Positions 52,706 to 61,948 of a stretch of DNA of 64,000 nucleotides are shown here, in pieces. The number at the start of each line of letters is the position of its first letter. Positions within the stretch are counted from its first letter, which is position 1. The notes beneath the pieces were generated by a model. The model saw only the letters and a program-made list of their open reading frames with translations, made no database searches and had not been told where the DNA came from. A program made the position numbers and the translations under genes. Origin of the DNA: Pseudodesulfovibrio aespoeensis Aspo-2 (GTDB lineage Bacteria > Desulfobacterota > Desulfovibrionia > Desulfovibrionales > Desulfovibrionaceae); the NCBI RefSeq assembly GCF_000176915.2, contig NC_014844.1:124001-188000 (forward strand). The letters run 5' to 3'.

Positions 52706-53293
52706 TCAGTCGAGTTTTTCCACCTCCCGGACCAGCAGACCGAGGTCGGGCCGGGTGTTGATGTCGTGGACCTCGATGAAGCGAAGCACGCCCTGCTTGT
52801 CGATGACGAACAGGGCGCGTTCGGCCTCGCCGCTGGAGCGCAGGATGCCGTATGTGTCGGCCACTGCGCCGTGGGGCCAGAAATCCGAGAGGACCGTGAA
52901 CCTCAGCCCGCCCATGGCCTCGACCCAGGCGCGCTGGCTCGGGGTGTTGTCCACGGTGATGCCAAGGAGCACGGCGTCGTGTTCCTCAAGGATATCCGTT
53001 ATCAGATTGTAGCCCGGCCATTGGTCCGAGCAGACCGGCGTCCAGGCCGCGGGCACGAAGGAGAGGACCACGTTTTTCCTGGCGCGAAAATCGCGCAGGC
53101 GCACGGGCGTGCCCGCCAGGTCTGGCAGGGTGAAATCCGGGGCCATCTCGCCCACGGCCACCCGGAGCACGCTGTCCATGGGCTTGGCCGGGCCGCGCGC
53201 AGGGTCGCCCAGGGCCGGGCCGTGCAGCGCCAGGGTCAGGGCCAGAGAGGCCAGGGCCGCCACGAGAATCCGGTCGGCGAAACGAGTGTGCAT
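52706..53293 (-). CDS. exported peroxiredoxin-like protein
   Basis: 195 residues. Signal peptide ILVAALASLALTLALHGPALG, then an AhpC/TSA thioredoxin fold (VAVGEMAPDFTLPDLAGTPV, VLSFVPAAWTPVCSDQW). Cys88 in the P-x3-T-x2-C motif is the peroxidatic Cys. Most peroxiredoxins are cytoplasmic, so the export signal is unusual; it probably protects periplasmic enzymes from peroxide. It follows the thioredoxin-like gene by 12 bases and is likely reduced by such a partner. Confidence 0.85.
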   Translation of the reverse strand: MHTRFADRILVAALASLALTLALHGPALGDPARGPAKPMDSVLRVAVGEMAPDFTLPDLAGTPVRLRDFRARKNVVLSFVPAAWTPVCSDQWPGYNLITDILEEHDAVLLGITVDNTPSQRAWVEAMGGLRFTVLSDFWPHGAVADTYGILRSSGEAERALFVIDKQGVLRFIEVHDINTRPDLGLLVREVEKLD

Positions 53294-53305
53294 GGCCTGT
53301 CCTCC

Positions 53306-53845
53306 CTATCTGGCCTTGGCCAGGGTCATGATGGTTTCAAAGATGTCCTTGGCAAGCTCCCCCTCGGCCTCGTAGAGCAGTTCCGGTGCAGGGCCGCTGG
53401 TCCTGACGATGTAGTAGGTGGGCGCGACCGGCTCGCCCAGGGCCTTGTGGATGGCGTAATCCTCGTCCTTGAACAGGGGGAAGGGCACGTTGAATTTGTC
53501 CTGGTAGAAAGTGGTCTCGAATTCCGTGTTGCCGAGGGCAAGGCCGATGACGCGGATTCTGCCCTCCGGGTCGGCTTTGCCGAGGCGTTGGAATAGCTCA
53601 TTGAGGGCCGGGGCGTCCTGCTGGCAGATGGGGCAGTACATGCTGTAGCCCTCGATGAACAGGATGTCGGCCTTGATTTCCGAGAGCCTGAAGGGGTTGG
53701 TGTCCACGCCGAGATAGGTCTTTTGGGCGTCTGTCAGCGGGCCGGTGAGCGTCAGATCGGGAAAAGTCTTGGGGGATTGGGCTGCGACTGTGGCCGTCAT
53801 GACCAGCAGGATCATGGCCGCGAGCAGGGAAATTCGCATTGTCAT
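53306..53845 (-). CDS. exported thioredoxin-fold (TlpA-like) protein
   Basis: 179 residues. Signal peptide SLLAAMILLVMTATVAAQ, then a thioredoxin fold with active-site C71-P-I-C74 (IEGYSMYCPICQQDAP) and a cis-Pro region PVAPTYYIVR. ATG 53845 follows GAGG by 5-6 bases; ATG 53839 is an alternative. It is the first gene of a two-gene operon with the exported peroxiredoxin and may be its electron donor. Confidence 0.85.
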   Translation of the reverse strand: MTMRISLLAAMILLVMTATVAAQSPKTFPDLTLTGPLTDAQKTYLGVDTNPFRLSEIKADILFIEGYSMYCPICQQDAPALNELFQRLGKADPEGRIRVIGLALGNTEFETTFYQDKFNVPFPLFKDEDYAIHKALGEPVAPTYYIVRTSGPAPELLYEAEGELAKDIFETIMTLAKAR

Positions 53846-54057
53846 CCGGTCCTCGTGTCCTGTTGCGGTTGGGGCCTGACTCCCTGGCGGCGCAAAGCGG
53901 CGGGTCCGGCCTGGGGGGGGGCTGTGTTGCCTTTTCATAAGTATAATGGGCCCCGGCACAATAGCAATGGCCGGGGCCCGGAATTCTCCGTGTGCCGCGT
54001 TGCCGCAGGTCCGATACGGCAGGCTTACGGAGGTGTTCTGCCTGTAAAATTGGTGAT
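53846..54057. other. spacer upstream of the exported thiol operon
   Basis: No gene. GGGCCCCGG (53948-53956) and CCGGGGCCC (53971-53979) form a strong 9-bp stem without a T-run, directly upstream of a TATAAT-like stretch on the minus strand side (CATTATAC). The promoter for the 53845 gene probably lies here. Confidence 0.4.
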
Positions 54058-54090
54058 CCCCCGGCGCGGGCCATTGGTCCGCGCCGGGGG
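54058..54090 (-). terminator. terminator of the fdhAB operon
   Basis: CCCCCGGCGCGG (54058-54069) pairs with CCGCGCCGGGGG (54079-54090). On the minus strand it follows the fdhB stop by 11 bases; a moderately T-rich tail (CCAATTTTAC) comes after it. Confidence 0.75.
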
Positions 54091-54101
54091 GATTGTGTTG
54101 T

Positions 54102-54827
54102 TTAGCTGTTCATGCGCTTCAGCGGCGCGGCGAGCTTGGCCAGGAACTGCTTCCTGCTCATGGGGCCCTTCTGGATGGACGAGGCGTCGGCCTCCAGATA
54201 CTCGTAGTAGCTGCTTGCCTTGGTCTGGATCAGATAGATGACCCGGACCATGTCCACATCAACCAGTTCGGCGTTCGGGTATCTCTTCTGGGCCGCTTCA
54301 AGGTTCTTTTCGGCCAGTTCGAGCATGTCGTCGCGATTGCCGAAGTTCATGGCGCCCGTGGGACAGGTCAGCACGCAGGCGGGCAGCATGCCCATCTTGA
54401 CGCGGTCGTTGCACATGTCGCACTTGACCACCATCCCGGTCTCTGCGTTGACGCGCGGGATGTTGTAGGGACAGGACATGGCAAAGGCGTCCTTGTTGGG
54501 CTCCTTGGCCGTGAGGCTGGTGTAGACCACGGCCCCGGTCTCCTGGTCGTGGACGATGGAACCGGGCACGGTCATGGCGTCCAGGCAGGGCGGCTCAATG
54601 CAGTGGCGGCACTGTTCGGGGAAGAACAGCCACTCCATTTTGCCGTTGGTCTCAAGCTCGTTGAACCGGACCAGTTTGAGGGTTTTCCCGGAGAGATCCT
54701 TGGGGTTCTGGCGTGATCCCCAGTTCTCGGTCTTCTCGGCGGGGAGCTTTTTCCACTGTTTGCAGGCAACCTGGCAACCACGGCAGGCCGTACACTTGGT
54801 CAGGTCGATGAAGAAGGTCTTACTCAT
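54102..54827 (-). CDS. fdhB: formate dehydrogenase iron-sulfur (beta) subunit
   Basis: 241 residues with the Cys spacing of four [4Fe-4S] clusters: CTACRGCQVACKQW, CRHCIEPPCL, then CPYNIPRVNAETG and CDMCNDR...CVLTCPTGA. It passes electrons from the catalytic subunit to periplasmic cytochrome c. There is no C-terminal membrane helix, unlike E. coli FdnH, so the enzyme should be a soluble FdhAB dimer of the Desulfovibrio type. No signal peptide is seen; it is presumably carried by the Tat signal of the alpha subunit. It starts 12 bases after fdhA. Confidence 0.94.
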   Translation of the reverse strand: MSKTFFIDLTKCTACRGCQVACKQWKKLPAEKTENWGSRQNPKDLSGKTLKLVRFNELETNGKMEWLFFPEQCRHCIEPPCLDAMTVPGSIVHDQETGAVVYTSLTAKEPNKDAFAMSCPYNIPRVNAETGMVVKCDMCNDRVKMGMLPACVLTCPTGAMNFGNRDDMLELAEKNLEAAQKRYPNAELVDVDMVRVIYLIQTKASSYYEYLEADASSIQKGPMSRKQFLAKLAAPLKRMNS

Positions 54828-54839
54828 TTCATTCCTCCT

Positions 54840-57800
54840 TTACGCCTTGCGGACGTTGACCATGAAGGCCTTGGTTTCAGGGATGCCGGTATTGGGATCA
54901 CCGACGGACGGGGTCAGGAGGTTGGCCGAATCGCCGCCGTCCTTGGGCCATGTCCAGCCGTAGTGCCAAGGCAGGCCCACCTGATGGATGACCGTTCCCT
55001 GGACGTCGAAGGGCTTGAACCGCTTGGTGACCATGGCCTTGGCCCAGAGCGAGCCGCGCACGCTCTCGACGATGACCTTCTCGCCGTTCTTGATGCCCCT
55101 GAGGGCGGCCAGTTCTTCGCTCATTTCCACGAAGATCTGGGGCTCCATCTCCACCAGCCATTCCTGGTTGCGGGTCATGAGACCGGTCTGCCAGTGTTCG
55201 GTGACGCGATAGGTGGTGCCCACAAAGGGGAACCTGGGATCGCACACGGCCTTGTCCTCGTCAGCGTAGGAAAGGGCCGTGGGGTTGTGCAGGGTGCCGG
55301 AGAACGGATGGGTGTTCACCGGGCATTCCAGCGGTTCGTAGTATTCCGGCAGCGGCCCGTCATCGCGGCCAGGGCCATAGAGCTGACCAAAGCCGTGCTT
55401 GCGCATGATGAAGGCGTGCTTGTCGCCGGGAGCCCAGCCGCCGTCCGGGACATCGCCGACCCATTTTTTGTCTGGGCCCTCCCAGGCGATAACGGCCTTG
55501 TCAGGGTTCCAGGGCTTGCCCTGAAGGTCCACGGACGCCCTGTTGTACAGGATGCGCCGGTTGACCGGCCAGCACCAAGAGAAGTTCGGGTACAGCCCGA
55601 TCCGCTCCTGTTCCGGGGTCTGGGCCAGGCTGCGGCGTGCGGCCATGTTGCCCTTGTCGGTGTAGGAGTTGCAGTACAGCCAGTTGCCCGAACAGGTGGA
55701 GCCGTCGGCCTGGAGCATGGCAAAACTCGGCACCTGCTCGCCTTTTTTGTAGACCGTGCCCTTGATATCCACGTCGCGGGTGAAGTGGCCGTTGATCAGC
55801 TTGGCGGTCTTGTGCGGGTCGAACACGCCGTTGGTGGCGATGGCGTCCCAGTTGAGCCGGAGAATGGGCTCGGGGTAGACGCCCCCATCCTTCTTGTACA
55901 GGGCCTGGATCTCATGCATCAGTTCGTACATCAGGTCGCCATCCGGCTTTTGGCCGTTGGGCGTGTCTGGACCTTTGTAGCGCCACTGCATCCAGCGGCC
56001 CGAGTTGCTGATGGAGCCTTCCTTCTCGATGGACACGGCGCAGGGCAGGAAGAAGACCTCGGTCTTGATCTTTGCGGGATCCATACCTGGGCCTTCCCAG
56101 AACCAGCCGGTCTCGTTGGGGAAGATGTTGACGTTCACCATCCAGTCGAGCTTGGTCAGCGCCTGGCGGGTTTTGTTGGAGTTGGCGCCCGAGCAGGCGG
56201 GGTTCATGCCCCAGGCCAAGAGCCCCTTGAACTGTCCCTTGTCCATCTTGTCGAAGATGGTCAGCCAGGAGTATTCGGCTGCCGAGGCGGAATCGAGCTT
56301 GGGCAGGTAGTTGAAGGAGACCGCCGGGTCGTCGTCCATCCACATGGCCTTGAGCAGCGACGCCGAGTATTTCGGGAAGTTCTGCCACCAGTTGGCGGAT
56401 TTGGGGTCGTTTGAGACCGGGGTGTTCGCCTTGTTGTACTCCTCAAGCGACTGATGGATCGCCTTGGGCGTGGACAGGTAGCCGGGCAGGATGTGGTAGA
56501 GCAGACAGTGGTCGGTCGAGCCCTGGACGTTGGCCTCGCCGCGCAGGGCGTTGACGCCGCCGCCAGCGATGCCGATGTTGCCCAGCAGCAGCTGGATGAT
56601 GGCCATGGTGCGGATGTTCTGCACGCCTACGGTGTGCTGGGTCCAGCCCATGGCGTACATGATGGTCCCGGCCTTGTCCTTTTTCCCGGTGGCTGCGTAG
56701 GTCTCGTAGAGCTTGACGAGGTCCTCGCGCTTCATGCCGGAGATGTCCACGACCTTGTCCAGGGTATAGCGTGAGTAGTGCTTCTTGAGCATCTGGTACA
56801 CGCACTTGGGATCCTTGAAGGTCGGGTCTTTTTTGGGCACGCCGTTTTCATCCATGGCAAAGGCCCACTTGGACTTGTCGTAGGTCCGGGTCTCGGCGTT
56901 GTATCCCGCGAAGATGCCGTTGTCGAAGGCGTAGCCGTCGCCAACGATGAAGGAGGCGTTGGTGTAGTCAAGGACGTATTCCTTGAAGGTCAGGTCGTTT
57001 TCGAGGATGTAGTTGATCATGCCGCCCAGGACGGCGATGTCCGCGCCGGAGCGGATGCCGGCGTACATGTCCGCCTTGGCCGAGGTCCTGGTGAAGCGGG
57101 GGTCCACATGGATGACGGTGGCACCCATTTCCTGGGCCCTGGTCACCCACTTGAAGGAGATGGGGTGGTTTTCGGCAGCATTGCTGCCCATTATGAGAAT
57201 GCAGTCACTGTTCTTGAGGTCGATCCAGTGATTGGTCATCGCGCCGCGTCCGAACGACTCTGCCAGAGCCGCAACAGTTGCGCTGTGTCAGATACGCGCC
57301 TGGTGCTCTACGTACACCAGGCCGAGGCTGCGGAGCATGGTCTGGTAGGCCCAGCACTCCTCGTTGTCGAGAGCGGCGGAACCGAGCGAGGCAATATTGT
57401 CGCACCGGTTGACCATCTGGCCGCGAGAGTTGACGTGGGTGAACCCCTCGTCGCGGGTTTTCTTGATGTTGTGGGCGATCTTTTCCAGCGCCCAGGACAG
57501 GGAGACCTTCTTGAACTTGTTGGCATAGGGAGCGCGGTAGAGGACGGAGTCGGGCCTGCGGTCGTTCTCGGCCAGCTGCCAGATGGACGCGCCCTTGGCG
57601 CACAGCGCGCCTTCGTTGATCGGGTGATCCGGGTCGCCTTCGACGTTGATGGCCCGTTTGGTCTTCAGGGACGTGTTGACGAGCAAACCGCAACCCACTG
57701 CGCAATAGCAGCAAATGGTCGTGGTCTGCTTGCTCCATTTCGGGTCCATGGCCGCTGCCCGGTCGACCACGTCGGCCTTGGGCGTGCAGCCAAGCCCGAG

Positions 57801-57869
57801 TCCGCCAAAGGCCGTGGCAACGGCTGCGGTGGCGGAGAGCTTGAGGAAATTCCTTCGGTTGGTGTGCAT
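54840..57869 (-). CDS. fdhA: formate dehydrogenase catalytic subunit, selenocysteine-containing
   Basis: 1009 residues when the in-frame TGA at 57288-57290 is read as selenocysteine (U194). The context QARI-U-HSATVAALAESFGRGAMTNH is the classical FDH active site. N-terminal Tat signal (NRRNFLKLSATAAVATAFGG), then the [4Fe-4S] motif CCYCAVGCGLLV with the fourth Cys in GALCAKG, then the molybdopterin oxidoreductase and dinucleotide-binding domains. It oxidises formate (or reduces CO2) in the periplasm at a W/Mo-bis-MGD centre. AGGAGG precedes the ATG. Standard gene callers would split it into 57288-57869 and a C-terminal part. Confidence 0.96.
57240..57290 (-). promoter_or_regulatory. UGA selenocysteine codon and probable SECIS region
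   Basis: TGA at 57288-57290 on the minus strand. Bacterial SECIS hairpins begin directly after the UGA within the coding sequence; the next 40 bases (GC-rich, with UGC...GCA able to pair around a G/U-containing loop) are the place for it. I could not fold it with certainty. Confidence 0.6.
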
Positions 57870-58475
57870 GAGACCTCCTGATGTTGAGTGCGGCTCAACG
57901 CCCGCGTATCTCGCGACACAATGTCACGAGAAGCGAGTAGCCGCTTGGCTGCGCCACAAGGGCCGGAAAGGGCAGGCTCGGACCCGCGTCGCCTGACTGG
58001 CGATGGCGCACCGGGGCCATGCCCCGCGCCGCTTCCCGGACTCCATCCATGGCGAAGCCCAGCCCGGCAAAGGGGTGGGGCGTCGCCGTCTTGGCAGCCG
58101 CTGTCTGGTTGAATGAATTTCGCATACGCGTACCTCTCCCATGTATCATTGATACCCTTATGGGCGGCCTGGGGAAAAACGGCAACCATATCAGTCTTGC
58201 GCGTGGTGTCGCACAGCTGTTTTTCGTCGGTTTTCGCGCATCGTCCCGGAATCATGGACGTTCAATTGTGTCATTTTTGACATAGCCAGTTTTCTTCGTT
58301 GCGTTTTTGCACCGAATCGGCAGCTTGGCGAGCGGGCTGGGGATGGATCCTGGCGGGTGTTGCCCCTGGTGGCGGGGCGGCACGGTTCTGATAAAAAAAC
58401 GAGTTCCGGCAGCTGGTTGTGGCCGGCAGGAGTGCCCAGGTTCAGGGCCGGGGTCTTGGGCGGGCCTGGGTCAGG
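57870..58475. promoter_or_regulatory. fdhA upstream region with several palindromes
   Basis: No gene in about 600 bases. Three dyads stand out: TCTCGCGACA-CA-A-TGTCACGAGA (57909-57931, one mismatch), the 13-bp odd palindrome GTATCATTGATAC (58143-58155) and TGTCA-N4-TGACA (58269-58282). Candidates for redox, formate or metal regulators of fdhA. No good sigma-54 site was found on the minus strand here. Confidence 0.5.
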
Positions 58476-59438
58476 CTAGTCGATGGTCGGGACCAGGGCG
58501 CAGAGGTAGGCGGCCAGGATTTCGCCTATGGGCCGTCCCTCGTTGTTGAAGCGGAACTCCAGTTCCTTGAGATAGAGGGGGAACCGCTGGCAGGAAATGC
58601 CGCGAAACCGCTTGATGCGCTCCTGGGCAAAGGCCCAGAACTCGTCGTCCACCGCGTCGATGTAGGGCTTCTCGTCATAGCGGCGGATGATCTCGTAGGG
58701 CAGGGAGTCGTTGCCGCAAAAGAGCAGGGCGTCGTATTCCTTGTAGCGGTCGGTGTAGACGAGGTTGCCTGTGCGGATGAGCTTGAGATGGAAGTTCATG
58801 TGGAAGTGGAAGAGGGTCTCGGCCTGGAATCCGGGCACCAGATCGATGAAGACCAGCCCGTCGCGGCGCAGGATGCCGTAGACCGGGATGGTGTCCATGC
58901 GCATGTCGCGCGGGCCGCCCGTGAGGCGGCTGCCCTTGATGTAGGAATCAAGGCCCGTGGCCCGGCCCAGCACCTGGCGCGCGTCGATGGCGTGGGCCAC
59001 GATGGCAAAACGGATGGCGGTCAGCGCCTTGTACACGGTGTTGTAGGACAGGCCGAGGCGCTGCTTCATCTGGTGGACGCTGCATTCGTCCACAAACAGG
59101 GTGATGAGGTTCAGCCACTCCAGGGAGGTCAGTGCGCCATTGTTGATCCAGCGGCCAGAAAAGGGGTGGAAGGTGTACTTGCAGTCCGCACAGCGCAACC
59201 GCTCGCCCGACAGGTCGTAGACCTTGCGGTGGCCGCATCTGGGGCAAAAGGGCGCTCCCGTGGGCCAGGTCAGGTCCAGCAGGAAGTCGCGCGCCCGCTT
59301 CTCGTCGCCGAGCAGGGCAGAGAAATCCGCAGGCTCCACCTGCGAGGCACAGTGCGGCGGGGCTGTGGCCCGGCCTGCCCCATGGGCGCATCGGGCGCTG
59401 ACGCCCGACGGTTCCCTGGTGGTCGTTGCTTCGGACAT
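58476..59438 (-). CDS. ISXO2-type transposase-like protein in the fdh cluster
   Basis: 320 residues. N-terminal zinc ribbon (FCPRCGHRKVYDL...LRCADCKYTFHP), a helical region (VDECSVHQMKQRLGLSYNTV) and an ISXO2-like domain with possible acidic residues in LDSYIKGSR, VYTDRYKEYD and AVDDEFWAFAQERIKRFRGI. It begins only 14 bases after the fdhE stop, leaving no room for an inverted repeat, and I see no terminal repeats or target duplication around it. It may be a domesticated transposase now serving as a DNA-binding regulator, or simply a decayed element. Confidence 0.75.
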   Translation of the reverse strand: MSEATTTREPSGVSARCAHGAGRATAPPHCASQVEPADFSALLGDEKRARDFLLDLTWPTGAPFCPRCGHRKVYDLSGERLRCADCKYTFHPFSGRWINNGALTSLEWLNLITLFVDECSVHQMKQRLGLSYNTVYKALTAIRFAIVAHAIDARQVLGRATGLDSYIKGSRLTGGPRDMRMDTIPVYGILRRDGLVFIDLVPGFQAETLFHFHMNFHLKLIRTGNLVYTDRYKEYDALLFCGNDSLPYEIIRRYDEKPYIDAVDDEFWAFAQERIKRFRGISCQRFPLYLKELEFRFNNEGRPIGEILAAYLCALVPTID

Positions 59439-59452
59439 GGCTGCCTCCAGTC

Positions 59453-60340
59453 TCAGAATCCCCAGGCGGACAGGGTGGCCCGCCGATATCCCTGCCCCGC
59501 TGCCACATAGTCCAGCGCCAGGGAGTCCAGGTCGTCGAAGACAGGCAATGGTATCCTGTCGAGCGCGCGAAAGTCTATGGTCTTGATGTAGGTTTTGCAG
59601 CTTTCACAGACATCGACGCGGAAGCCGGGTTCCTCGTCCACGGTGAAGAAGGTCAGTTTCTTCTGGTCCTCCTCGCCACAGACCGGGCAGGCGATGCGCC
59701 GGATGCGGTAATCATGGCGACAGAACGAGCAGGAGGCGTGGCGGAATCCCTCCTTCTCCTTGAGCAGCGAGATGAGTGGCAGGCTGCCGCAGATGGGGCA
59801 GGAGCCGACCTGTGGCGTCTTGGTCGGGGGTAGTTTGCCGACCAGTTGCTCGGCAGCGGCCTCTATGGAGGGGCCGAGCGAGGCCAGGGCGAGGAAGGGG
59901 AGCGCCTTGGGCGCGCCCGGCGTGCGCTCCACCCAGGAGGCAAAGAAGGTAATGTCTTCGGACAGATAGCGGCGGAAGAGCTCTTCAGGCGTCATCTCGC
60001 CGCTTGTGAGCGCCTTGCCCACGGTCTTGGCCGCCTGCCCCAGGGGGCCGCCCGCAGCCTCAAGCAGCCCGATCAGCTGGCCCAGTAGGTCCGCCGCCTG
60101 GGCCGGATCGTAGGGAAAACACTCGCGGGCCACCAGGGGCACGCCCTGAAGCACGGCCTGGGCCGGGGCCAGCTCAGCATCGGGCGGCAGAACCACCTTG
60201 GCCGTGGCGCGCGCCTCCAGTTGCAGGTGGGCCACCTTGTCCAGGAGGTCGACCAACTCGGCCGAGATGTAGGATTTCCCCCGCAACTGGGAAATCTTGG
60301 TGTCCAGAGTGCGTCCGGCCTTGTCCTTGTTGAATTGCAT
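59453..60340 (-). CDS. fdhE: formate dehydrogenase accessory protein FdhE
   Basis: 295 residues. The C-terminal half has the four CxxC rubredoxin-like iron-binding pairs: CPICGSLPL, CSFCRHDYRI, CPVCGEED and CESCKTYIK. FdhE binds the exported catalytic subunit before Tat transport and checks its maturation. ATG 60340 has AAGGA 7 bases upstream; the frame is open to 60448, which would add 36 residues of no similarity. Next gene in the same operon is the transposase-like gene. Confidence 0.93.
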   Translation of the reverse strand: MQFNKDKAGRTLDTKISQLRGKSYISAELVDLLDKVAHLQLEARATAKVVLPPDAELAPAQAVLQGVPLVARECFPYDPAQAADLLGQLIGLLEAAGGPLGQAAKTVGKALTSGEMTPEELFRRYLSEDITFFASWVERTPGAPKALPFLALASLGPSIEAAAEQLVGKLPPTKTPQVGSCPICGSLPLISLLKEKEGFRHASCSFCRHDYRIRRIACPVCGEEDQKKLTFFTVDEEPGFRVDVCESCKTYIKTIDFRALDRIPLPVFDDLDSLALDYVAAGQGYRRATLSAWGF

Positions 60341-60675
60341 GGGTGTGTCCTTATGGCTGTTTCCCCGTGGGGTTTTCCGTTCCAGGATAATCCTATGGGC
60401 CTGCCGTTGGTCTTGCCAACGGTTCTGCACTTGCTTGCGTTCTGGCACAAATAATGTAAAAGATCAATGAATTCAATAAATAACAGAACGGAAACTATGC
60501 CTATTTCGGCATAATTCTGACTTGTTTGGTCAACAATTCAGGGGCTTCCGAAAAGTGAAAAAAACCGCATTTTTGTGTCGGAAATGTGAATCGGCCCGGA
60601 GGAGTGTCCGGAATCGGGGCGGAATCGTCGGGGCAAGGCGGACGGACCGGGTTGCCGGGCACATGGCTGGCCGGT
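60341..60675. promoter_or_regulatory. fdhE leader and promoter region
   Basis: Spacer between moeA and fdhE. TATGCC-TATTTC-GGCATA (60496-60513) is a perfect 6-6-6 dyad in an AT-rich stretch and CCGTTGG-N5-CCAACGG (60404-60422) a second. The first looks like a regulator site; the second could be an mRNA hairpin. No small gene seen. Confidence 0.5.
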
Positions 60676-61947
60676 TCAGTACAGGGTGGTCAGCACCTCG
60701 ACCTCGTCACCGGGGAGCATGGCCGCGTTGCCTGCAAGGACCACCGCGCCGTGGGCCAGGGCCATGGCGAGCATGGGGGGCGAGTCCGGGCCGGTCAGGG
60801 GGGTGGCGGTCATGCACGCCCCAACGCGCTTGAGGGAGCACAGGGCCAGCCATTCGCCGCCCGGTCGTGTGGAGATGGCGGTGTCGAGGCGGGCGGTCAG
60901 GGGCTGCACCGGCTCGGCCAGTCCGCGCAGGCGGCGCACGGCGGGCAGGATGACGGCGTGGAAGCAGGCAAACACGGCTGCGGGCGGGCCGGGAAGGCCA
61001 AAGAGCAGGGTGTTGTCCCGGTGGGCGGCGAACATGTTCCGGCCAGGGCGGATGTCCAGGCTGTCGAAGAGAGTGACGAACCCGGCCCGGCGCGCGCCGA
61101 CGCGGGCAAAATCGCGCTCGCTGCGGCCCGTGCCCCCGGTGGTGATGACGATTTCCGGCAGGTCCGGGGAAGAGAGCAGGGCCACCAGCCGCTCCTCGTT
61201 GTCGGGCAGCACCCCGGTCTCGATGCGCTCAAGGCCGCAGCGGGCCAGCAGGCCCGAGGCCATGACCAGGTTGTCGGCAGGGAATCGGGCGGTGGGGCTG
61301 CCGCTGTCGTGAGCGTGGGCCAGGGTCGGGTCCGAAAGTTCGCTGCCCAGGGCCACGACCCTGGCGCATGGCCTGGGGTGGACCGGGACCGACTCGATGC
61401 GCGTGCGGATCATGACCGCTGCGGCCTGGGGCGTGATCTCGCTCCCCTGGCAAACAATGGTGTCGCCATGGGCGATCTCGCCGCCCGCGGCGCGGACAAA
61501 CCAGCCAGGTCGGACCGGTTCGCGGACCTCGATGCATTCCGGGATATCCTGATTGCGGCACGGAGCGGATTTGGCGCATCCCTGGATGGTCACGTCCTCC
61601 TGGGCCAGGACTGCGTCCGCGCCGGGCGGGACCATGCCGCCAGTCAGTACGCGGGCCGTGGTGCCCGCCTCTACCGGGCGGTTGGCCCCGGATTCGGCGC
61701 GCACGGTGTGGGTCACGCGCAGGACTGTCGGCCTGCCCCCGCTGCTTCCGGCGATGTCGGCAGCGCGCACGGCATAGCCGTCGCGCACCGAGCTGGCGCG
61801 CTCGGGCACGTGGCACCCGGCGCTGATATCGGCGGCGGCCACCAGCCCGACGCAGTCCATGGGCGACAGCGCGACCGGCTCGGATGGCCGGGCCGCGTCG
61901 AGCAGCCGCCTGAGGGCCTTGCGGCGGGAGATGGGGCCGTCCTTCAT
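60676..61947 (-). CDS. moeA: molybdopterin molybdenumtransferase MoeA
   Basis: 423 residues. MoeA inserts molybdate (or tungstate) into adenylated molybdopterin. Seen: SSVRDGYAVRAADI, ARVLTGGMVPPGADAVLAQEDV, the MoCF-type VITTGGTGRSERDFA (Asp of the usual GGVSVGDYD region replaced), and LFGLPGPPAAVFACFHAVILPA. The GGxSxGxxD motif is degenerate (GGTGRSERD), so activity or metal preference may differ. ATG 61947 is 1 base after the fdhD stop. Confidence 0.88.
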   Translation of the reverse strand: MKDGPISRRKALRRLLDAARPSEPVALSPMDCVGLVAAADISAGCHVPERASSVRDGYAVRAADIAGSSGGRPTVLRVTHTVRAESGANRPVEAGTTARVLTGGMVPPGADAVLAQEDVTIQGCAKSAPCRNQDIPECIEVREPVRPGWFVRAAGGEIAHGDTIVCQGSEITPQAAAVMIRTRIESVPVHPRPCARVVALGSELSDPTLAHAHDSGSPTARFPADNLVMASGLLARCGLERIETGVLPDNEERLVALLSSPDLPEIVITTGGTGRSERDFARVGARRAGFVTLFDSLDIRPGRNMFAAHRDNTLLFGLPGPPAAVFACFHAVILPAVRRLRGLAEPVQPLTARLDTAISTRPGGEWLALCSLKRVGACMTATPLTGPDSPPMLAMALAHGAVVLAGNAAMLPGDEVEVLTTLY

Positions 61948-61948
61948 G

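Noticed and set aside
57240..57290. Frameshifted or broken formate dehydrogenase
   Set aside because: The single TGA lies exactly at the selenocysteine position and the frame is otherwise intact.
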